From positions 1 through 13,145 of the forward strand of contig CAZUDO010000047.1 of NCBI GenBank assembly GCA_964618895.1: DNA of 13,145 nucleotides, given 5' to 3'. The DNA is from CAZUDO01 sp964618895. Lineage in GTDB: Bacteria > Desulfobacterota > Binatia > DP-6. Shown here piece after piece: positions 9,015-13,145 of the stretch (within the stretch, counting starts at the first letter, position 1; each line of letters begins with the position of its first letter). A program made the position numbers and the translations under genes. The notes below the pieces were generated by a model. The model saw only the letters and a list, made by a program, of their open reading frames with translations, was not told where the DNA came from and made no database searches.

Positions 9015-9902
9015 CTACTTCTTGCTCGCGCGTTTGCGGCCGGGGGCCTCGCGGCGACGGACGCTCGCCGCTGGCCGGTGCTTGGCCGCGGTCTCGCGCT
9101 CGGCCTCGGGGCTGCGCCGCCCGCCGGTGCTCGCCCGCGCCAGGCTGCGCTTGAGGGCGTCCATCAGGTCGATCACCTGGGCGCGCTCCGACGCCGGCGC
9201 CGCCGCAGTCACCTCCTGGCCCTGGACCTTCTGCTGCACCACCTCCTGCACCCGCGCGCGATACTCGTCGTGATACGCGGCCGGCCGGAACGTGTCGGCG
9301 GAGAGCTGTGCCACCAGCTTGCGCGCCAGGTCGACCTCGCCGGCGCGGACCTTGGGCTCGCCGCCGAGGTCGATGTCGTCGATGGCGCGGACCTCGTCGG
9401 CGTAGTGCATGGTGTGCAGGATGAGCCCCTGGGCGTACGGCCGGATGAGTCCCAGGTGCTCCTTGCCGTGGCTGGTGTACTTGGCGATGGCGCCCTTGCC
9501 GCTGTCGCGCATGGCCTCGACCAGCAGGTGATATGCCTTCTCGGCGCCGGTGTCGGGACCGAGGAAGTGCGCGCCGTCGAAGTAGATCGGGTCGACCTGG
9601 GCGAGCGGCACGAACTCGTGGATGTCGATGGCGCGATTGGCCTCGCCCTCGAGCGCCTTCAGCTCCTCGTCGGTGAAGGTGACGTACTGGTCCTTGGCGA
9701 ACTGGTAGCCCTTGACGATGTCGCCGCGCTCGACCGTCTGCTCGCAGCGCGGGCACGCGAGCTGCTGGCGGATGCGTGTGCCGCAGGGCCGGTGCAGCAT
9801 GTTGAACGACAGCTGCTCCGACGACGTGGCGACGTAGAAGCGGACGGGGATCGCGACGAGGCCGAAGCTGATGGTCCCGGAGCCGGTGGCGCGTGCAGCC
9901 AT
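9015..9902 (-). CDS. ku: Prokaryotic Ku, DNA-end-binding protein of NHEJ
   Basis: Ku forms a homodimeric ring on double-strand-break ends and recruits LigD. The 295-residue protein begins GTISFGLVAIPVRFY, a typical bacterial Ku start. It contains LSFNMLHRPCGTRIRQQ, ACPRCEQTVERGDIVKGYQF, FVPLAQVDPIYF, HLLVEAMRDSGKGAIAKY and GLILHTMHYADEVR, and then a helical C-terminal region (EVDLARKLVAQL). The last 45 or so residues are a basic tail rich in Arg and Lys, ending RKRASKK, as in many bacterial Ku proteins where the tail aids DNA binding and ligase stimulation. The ATG at 9902 is preceded by GAGGAGG four bases upstream, a strong ribosome binding site, which fixes the start. It is first in a four-gene operon and is divergent from the ligase. 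Confidence 0.97.
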   Translation of the reverse strand: MAARATGSGTISFGLVAIPVRFYVATSSEQLSFNMLHRPCGTRIRQQLACPRCEQTVERGDIVKGYQFAKDQYVTFTDEELKALEGEANRAIDIHEFVPLAQVDPIYFDGAHFLGPDTGAEKAYHLLVEAMRDSGKGAIAKYTSHGKEHLGLIRPYAQGLILHTMHYADEVRAIDDIDLGGEPKVRAGEVDLARKLVAQLSADTFRPAAYHDEYRARVQEVVQQKVQGQEVTAAAPASERAQVIDLMDALKRSLARASTGGRRSPEAERETAAKHRPAASVRRREAPGRKRASKK

Positions 9903-9965
9903 GGAGCCTCCTCGGAAGCAGGAAAGCGCACGCGCCCGGGGTGTGTCAAACTGGCCCGTGCTACC
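9903..9965. promoter_or_regulatory. Divergent intergenic region, ku operon / DNA ligase
   Basis: Only 63 bases separate the two starts. On the minus strand a consensus TTGACA (9949 to 9944) faces ku, but at 17 bases the -10 position reads CTTTCC, so the promoter is incomplete by sigma70 standards. The ku Shine-Dalgarno lies at 9907-9913. I see no ribosome binding site before the ligase ATG, which may be translated leaderless. No clear operator palindrome was found. Confidence 0.3.
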
Positions 9966-10967
9966 ATGCGCGCCGTGCGCGCCCGTGCGGCTCCGACGAC
10001 GCTGCCGTTCATGCTGCCGACCTTGGTCGACGTGGTGCCCGCCGGCCGGGGCTGGCTGTTCGAGATCAAGTGGGATGGCGTCCGGGTGCTCGCGCGCCGG
10101 CAGGCCGAGCGCGTCCGCCTCTGGTCGCGCACCGGCCATGAGGTGACCGGGCAGTATCCCGAGATTGCGGAGGCGATCGCGCGGCTCGGGGGTGGCGACC
10201 TGGCGCTCGATGCTGAAGTGGTGGCACTCGATGCGTACGGACGCGCGAGCTTTCATCGCCTGCAGCCGCGCATGCATCGTGCGCGCGGCGTCGCCGCCGC
10301 CGCGGCCAGCGTGCCGGTGGTCGCGTACGTGTACGACTGCCTGGTGCTCGACGGTCACGATGTGCGCGCCCAGGCGCTCCGCGACCGGAAGGCGCTGGTG
10401 CGGCTTCTCCTCCCGGCCCGCGGCGTGCTCCGCTACTGCGATCACGTCACCGGGACGGGGCGGGCGTTCCTCGCCGCCGCGTGTGCCGCCGGCCTCGAGG
10501 GCGTGGTGGCCAAGCGTGCCGACGCGCCCTATCGCGGCGGCCGGCGCCGCGAGTGGCTCAAGATCAAGTGCCAGCAGCGGCAGGAGTTCGTCATCGGCGG
10601 CTGGACCGACCCGCGTGGCACGCGTCCGCATCTCGGGGCGCTGCACGTGGGCGTCCATGCGGGCGGTGCGCTGGTGTATGCCGGGCGGGTCGGCTCGGGG
10701 TTCGACGACGCGAGCCTCCGCGACCTGCATGCACGGCTGCGCGCCCTGGCGACCGACGACTGCCCCTTCGCCGCAGGGTCGCTGCCGCGCGCACGCGGCC
10801 AGCACTGGGTGCGGCCGACGCTGGTGTGCGAGGTGCGCTTCACGGAGTGGACGCCGGACGGCAGCCTCCGCCATCCGGTCTTCCTCGGGCTGCGGGCCGA
10901 TCGGCCGCCGCGCGCCGTGCGCCGCGAGCGAGCGGCGTCGCCGCGTGCGATCACGCCTCGATCGTGA
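9966..10967 (+). CDS. ligD: ATP-dependent DNA ligase, LigD-type ligase domain only
   Basis: The 333-residue protein seals DNA nicks through an enzyme-AMP intermediate. Adenylation-domain motifs are present: motif I FEIKWDGVR with nucleophile Lys35, motif III LDAEVVALD with Glu84, IIIa YVYDCLVLDG, motif IV EGVVAKR (178-184) and motif V WLKIKC (197-202). The OB-fold half has LGALHVGVHAGGALVYAGRV and ends EVRFTEWTPDGSLRHPVFLG, the LigD-type motif VI region. There is no polymerase or 3'-phosphoesterase domain, so this is the ligase module alone; those activities would have to be encoded elsewhere. Pairing with the divergent ku 63 bp away supports a role in end joining. The ATG at 9966 has no good ribosome binding site; the GTG three codons later is possible. 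Its 3' end overlaps the convergent TusA-like gene by 17 bp. Confidence 0.93.
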   Translation: MRAVRARAAPTTLPFMLPTLVDVVPAGRGWLFEIKWDGVRVLARRQAERVRLWSRTGHEVTGQYPEIAEAIARLGGGDLALDAEVVALDAYGRASFHRLQPRMHRARGVAAAAASVPVVAYVYDCLVLDGHDVRAQALRDRKALVRLLLPARGVLRYCDHVTGTGRAFLAAACAAGLEGVVAKRADAPYRGGRRREWLKIKCQQRQEFVIGGWTDPRGTRPHLGALHVGVHAGGALVYAGRVGSGFDDASLRDLHARLRALATDDCPFAAGSLPRARGQHWVRPTLVCEVRFTEWTPDGSLRHPVFLGLRADRPPRAVRRERAASPRAITPRS

Positions 10968-10970
10968 TCG
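10948..10970. terminator. Palindrome spanning both convergent stop codons
   Basis: CGATCACG (10948-10955) and CGTGATCG (10963-10970) form a perfect 8-bp stem with a 7-base loop. The TGA of the TusA-like gene (10951-10953, minus) lies in one arm and the TGA of the ligase (10965-10967, plus) in the other. It could act as a bidirectional terminator hairpin, but there is no T-run. Confidence 0.4.
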
Positions 10971-11184
10971 TCCACACCCCGGCGCGTTCGCGTATGGCCA
11001 CCACGTGATGCCCGACACTCTCGGCGGCGCGCGGCAGATCGCGCGCGCCCTGGGGGTCGTCGAGGAGCAGGTCGATTTCCGTGCCGCGGGCGAGCGTCTC
11101 CAGATGGACGCGGGCCCGCGCCCAGCTGAGGGGACAGCGGACGCTGCACAGGTCGAGGATCGGGCGGGGTGGTGGCACGCTCAC
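10951..11184 (-). CDS. TusA/SirA-family sulfur-carrier-like protein
   Basis: The 77-residue product fits the small TusA family, which passes sulfur as a cysteine persulfide during tRNA thiolation or other sulfur transfer. The core is ILDLCSVRCPLSWARARVHL, with the family Cys-Pro pair at residues 17-18, followed by TEIDLLLDDPQGARDLPRAA, AESVGHHVV and a final strand VWTITI. Length is normal for TusA. GTG at 11184 is chosen; a second GTG two codons later is equally plausible, and no ribosome binding site is strong. An extra cysteine at position 13, four residues before the catalytic Cys17, is seen. No sulfurtransferase or tRNA-modification gene is nearby, so the partner is unknown. The gene is convergent with the ligase. 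Confidence 0.82.
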   Translation of the reverse strand: MSVPPPRPILDLCSVRCPLSWARARVHLETLARGTEIDLLLDDPQGARDLPRAAESVGHHVVAIRERAGVWTITIEA

Positions 11185-11358
11185 GCGGTGACGACTATGC
11201 CAAGGCGTGCCCGCGCCGGGAAGAGACCCGCGGCGGGCCCACCTTGACCACCAAGGGCAGGGCCGCCCCCGCGCCACGGATCCTGGGGATCGACATGGGG
11301 GCGATTGCCGACACGTTCGTGGTTGGTCATGACCATGGTTTCGGTCCCCGTCTCGTGT
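11185..11358. other. Intergenic spacer with a 12-bp palindrome
   Basis: This 174-base gap lies between the start of the TusA-like gene and the stop of the ATPase gene, both on the minus strand. It contains a perfect 12-bp palindrome TGGTCATGACCA (11324-11335), 24 bases past the ATPase stop. An open plus-strand frame crosses it, but it resembles no protein I can name. I see no convincing promoter. Confidence 0.4.
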
Positions 11359-12684
11359 TCAGTCTTCGTCGGGTCGCGCGAGGAGCCACTCGTAGGTGGG
11401 CAGTACCTCGATCCCTGGCGTATCGGCCCGCGAGCGCGCGTCGCGGTCGAGCACCAACAGGCGCCGCGTCGCGCGCGGATGGTCCTTCGCCGCCGCAGTC
11501 AGGGCCCGCAACTCGCGCGCGCGCGTCGCGGGAGACGACAGGTCCGCGCACACCTGGATCAGCTCCTCTCCGCCGACCGGCCGGCGTGCGAGGAAGTCCA
11601 CCTCCAGCCCGTCGCCCGCCTTGACGTAACCGACATCGGCGCCGCGCCTCTCCAGTTCGTTCAGCACGGCGGTCTCGAGCGCGTGGCCCAGGTTCGCGCG
11701 GCCGCTGGCGTCGAAGGCCTTGATGAGGCCCGGGTCTGCGGAATAGAGCTTGCGCGGGTTCGAGTTGCGCTGGCGCTCCGAGTCGGTGGCCAGCGGCACG
11801 GCGCTGAGCAGGAAAGCATCCAGGAGATGGCCGAGCATCGCGTGCACGGCATCCTTCGCCACGCCGTGCCCCTGGGCCTTCAGGTCCTGGTGCAGCCGGT
11901 GGGCGCTGAAGCTCCCGGCTGGGTTGCGCAGGCATTGCCGCACGAGCCAGCGGAGCGCGGCCACCTGCGACACCCCGTAGCGCTCGACCACGTCACGGAA
12001 GAGGACGGTATCCACGTAGCCCTGCAGGAGCTCGATCCGCAGCGCCGCCGGCACTCCCTGCGCTTCGGGGAACCCGCCCTCGACGAGGTACTCGCGAAAG
12101 CGCTTCTCGATCAGCGACCGCTCACCCGGCGTCCAGCGCCGGGGCTCTTTCCTCGGCTCCTCGCCGCGATGGCGCAGGAACTCGCGGAAGCTGAAGGGCC
12201 GGATGACGGTTGCCATCCCGCGACCGCGCAACGAGGTATGGACCTCGCGCGAGAGCATCCGCGCCGAGGAGCCGGAGACGGCGATCTCGGCCTTCTCGGA
12301 GTCCAGGACCCGGCGGACGAAGCGCTCCCACCCGGGCACGAGCTGGATCTCGTCGAGAAACCAGCACACCGTCTCGCGCCCTCGCCGCGCGGGGTAACGC
12401 CGGTAGTACTCCTCGAGCAGGAAGCCGAGTTGCTCCAGTTCGAGGCCGGCCAGCCGGTCGTCGTCGAAGCTGAGATAGACCGCCCGCTCGGCAGGCCCCG
12501 CAGCCCGGCGCTCGCCCAGCAGTTGACGCAGGAAGGTGGTCTTCCCCGCGCGGCGCATCCCAATCACAGCGTGCGCCTTGCCGGCGACCGCGGGCAGCTG
12601 GGCGTCGCGCCGCGTGAGCGCCACCGGCGGTGCCTCCGCCAGCGCAGCGCTCAGCTTCTCGGCCAGGACCGGGTGCAGGCTCAT
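11359..12684 (-). CDS. AAA-type ATPase with DUF4143 domain
   Basis: The 441-residue protein belongs to the widespread AAA_14/DUF4143 ATPases, often mobile and of unsettled function. The N-terminal ATPase has Walker A GMRRAGKTT (42-50), a YLSFDDDRL strand, Walker B VCWFLDEIQ (106-114), the sensor-like AVSGSSARML (135-144) and the typical RPFSFREFL (162-170). After YLVEGGFPEAQ and TVLFRDVVERYGV comes a helix-turn-helix-like region and a C-terminal nuclease-like fold: ALETAVLNELERRG (335-348), EVDFLARR (361-368) and LIQVCADLS (375-383). The last block lacks the E-x-K of active PD-(D/E)XK nucleases, which is common in this family. The ATG at 12684 has no strong ribosome binding site, but an inverted repeat lies 20-40 bases upstream. 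It stands alone with no partner antitoxin gene. Confidence 0.93.
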   Translation of the reverse strand: MSLHPVLAEKLSAALAEAPPVALTRRDAQLPAVAGKAHAVIGMRRAGKTTFLRQLLGERRAAGPAERAVYLSFDDDRLAGLELEQLGFLLEEYYRRYPARRGRETVCWFLDEIQLVPGWERFVRRVLDSEKAEIAVSGSSARMLSREVHTSLRGRGMATVIRPFSFREFLRHRGEEPRKEPRRWTPGERSLIEKRFREYLVEGGFPEAQGVPAALRIELLQGYVDTVLFRDVVERYGVSQVAALRWLVRQCLRNPAGSFSAHRLHQDLKAQGHGVAKDAVHAMLGHLLDAFLLSAVPLATDSERQRNSNPRKLYSADPGLIKAFDASGRANLGHALETAVLNELERRGADVGYVKAGDGLEVDFLARRPVGGEELIQVCADLSSPATRARELRALTAAAKDHPRATRRLLVLDRDARSRADTPGIEVLPTYEWLLARPDED

Positions 12685-12704
12685 GTGGCCACGCTATGGC
12701 AAAG

Positions 12705-12725
12705 GTGTCCGTGTGTAAAGGACAC
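12705..12725. promoter_or_regulatory. Inverted repeat upstream of the ATPase gene
   Basis: GTGTCC (12705-12710) and GGACAC (12720-12725) are perfect inverted copies separated by 9 bases. A second pair, TGTGT (12712-12716) and ACACA (12722-12726), overlaps them. The element begins 21 bases before the ATPase start, in a locally AT-richer stretch, and could be an operator. It could also be the remnant of an insertion-sequence end. Confidence 0.4.
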
Positions 12726-12759
12726 ATTATTCAGAACCTGGTCTCCGCGCAGGGGTCTG

Positions 12760-12776
12760 TGTCTGTAGTCGGGATT
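12760..12776 (+). repeat. 17-bp direct repeat, copy 1
   Basis: The sequence TGTCTGTAGTCGGGATT occurs here and, identically and in the same orientation, at 12988-13004. Identity stops at once on both sides. A 17-base exact match 228 bases apart is not expected by chance. The pair encloses the DUF427 fragment. Confidence 0.8.
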
Positions 12777-12827
12777 GCCGGGGAAAGTTTACCGATCCTC
12801 TCTTGGACGTCCCGGGCCCTGGCCCCC

Positions 12828-12968
12828 TCACCCCCCGGCTCGCGCGGTGTCGTTGGCGCGCAGGTGCTCGCGGCGCACGGCGTCGGGCGGAAAGTACTGG
12901 TTGCCCTCCACGGCGATGCACTGTTTGGTCTCGGCGATCACGGTGCCGTTCCACAGGGCGCGGGACAT
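12828..12968 (-). pseudogene. Truncated DUF427-family gene, N-terminal half only
   Basis: A 46-codon frame starts with ATG at 12968 behind AAGGAGGT five bases upstream, the best ribosome binding site in this part of the window. Its product begins MSRALWNGTVIAET and continues with AVEGNQYFPPDAVRREHLRA, which is the conserved N-terminus of DUF427 proteins (ALWNG-VIAE, then VEGN-YFPP-SV). At residue 41, where the family normally goes on with T-x-T-x-CPWKG, it runs into ARAGG and a TGA stop. The usual length is roughly 90-100 residues or more, so the second half, with the CPWKG and W-Y-P blocks, is missing. I found no trace of it in the next 140 bases. The intact start region suggests recent truncation. 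DUF427 function is not established. Confidence 0.75.
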
Positions 12969-12987
12969 GGCGGACCTCCTTGGTGAC

Positions 12988-13004
12988 TGTCTGTAGTCGG
13001 GATT
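12988..13004 (+). repeat. 17-bp direct repeat, copy 2
   Basis: This second copy of TGTCTGTAGTCGGGATT lies between the DUF427 start region and the serA fragment. SerA homology begins at 13007, two bases after the repeat, so the repeat marks or is next to the breakpoint. Confidence 0.8.
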
Positions 13005-13006
13005 AG

Positions 13007-13145
13007 CAGGTGGCCGACTTCCTGTGTCGGGGGACCATCCAGAACGCGGTCAACGTGCCGTCGCTCTCGCCCGAGATCCTGCAGGTGCTGCGGCCCTACC
13101 TGTTGCTGGCCGAGAAGCTCGGCATGCTGCAGGCCCAGCTCATCA
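13007..13145 (+). pseudogene. serA: serA (phosphoglycerate dehydrogenase) fragment, 5'-truncated
   Basis: From 13007 one frame reads QVADFLCRGTIQNAVNVPSL and then SPEILQVLRPYLLLAEKLGM, followed by LQAQLI at the window edge. This matches the junction between the catalytic domain and the ASB regulatory domain of long-form SerA, the enzyme that oxidises 3-phosphoglycerate to open serine synthesis. The codon just before it (13004-13006) is TAG in frame, and no SerA-like sequence exists upstream, so the substrate- and NAD-binding domains, about 300 residues, are absent. GTG at 13010 could in principle start a short regulatory-domain protein, but no good ribosome binding site is seen. The 3' end lies beyond the window. 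I call it a broken gene or a rearrangement junction. Confidence 0.75.

Noticed and set aside
8109..9965. Upstream extension of the ligase frame by about 600 codons
   Set aside because: It lies antisense to ku and the MerR-TPR gene and has no domain; ligase motifs begin only after 9966.
11196..11624. Plus-strand frame containing ILGIDMGAIADTFVV, slightly reminiscent of an ASKHA phosphate loop
   Set aside because: The resemblance is about ten residues, later residues are antisense to the ATPase gene, and no start signal is seen.
11359..12684. Toxin-antitoxin or defence interpretation of the DUF4143 ATPase
   Set aside because: No small partner gene or known defence gene is next to it, so only the family name is supported.

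Overview
This is a very GC-rich, densely coded bacterial window with short intergenic gaps, many GTG/TTG starts and long open frames on the antisense strand. Gene content (LigD-type ligase plus Ku, a MerR-TPR protein, DUF72, SCP2, a GAF-sigma54 regulator, an ArgA-like GNAT protein) suggests an uncultured soil or sediment bacterium near Methylomirabilota/Rokubacteria, Binatota or former Deltaproteobacteria. That placement is inferred from protein character only. No RNA gene, CRISPR array or intact transposase is visible, and no stretch over about 180 bases lacks a gene or gene fragment.

Left part (1-5734): the 3' three quarters of purA (+) converge on a sigma54-type GAF/AAA+/Fis regulator (-), with a 12-bp perfect hairpin between them. 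Upstream of the regulator lies an exported gamma-glutamyltransferase (-). It is divergent from an ArgA-like protein (+) with a degenerate amino-acid-kinase domain fused to a GNAT acetyltransferase domain.

Middle part (5735-11184): a small phasin-like gene and an SCP2 sterol-carrier gene (both -), the latter with its own promoter and strong ribosome binding site. Next is a compact four-gene minus-strand operon read from 9902 down to 6562: ku, a MerR-HTH/TPR fusion, a DUF72 protein and a SAM methyltransferase, joined by junctions of 0, -1 and +3 nt. Divergent from ku, 63 bp away, is a stand-alone LigD-type ATP-dependent DNA ligase, so this is a two-sided non-homologous end-joining (NHEJ) locus. 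The ligase runs convergently into a TusA-like protein, and both stop codons sit in the arms of one palindrome.

Right part (11185-13145): this looks rearranged. A solo AAA ATPase/DUF4143 gene (-) has an inverted repeat upstream. A 46-codon DUF427 fragment (-) with an excellent Shine-Dalgarno is enclosed by two copies of a 17-bp direct repeat. Two bases after the second copy, the reading frame of the regulatory part of SerA begins immediately behind an in-frame stop, without its catalytic domain. The window thus starts in purA and ends in a 5'-truncated serA, two genes I recall as neighbours in some deltaproteobacterial genomes. A tandem duplication, an insertion or an assembly join near 13004 should be considered.
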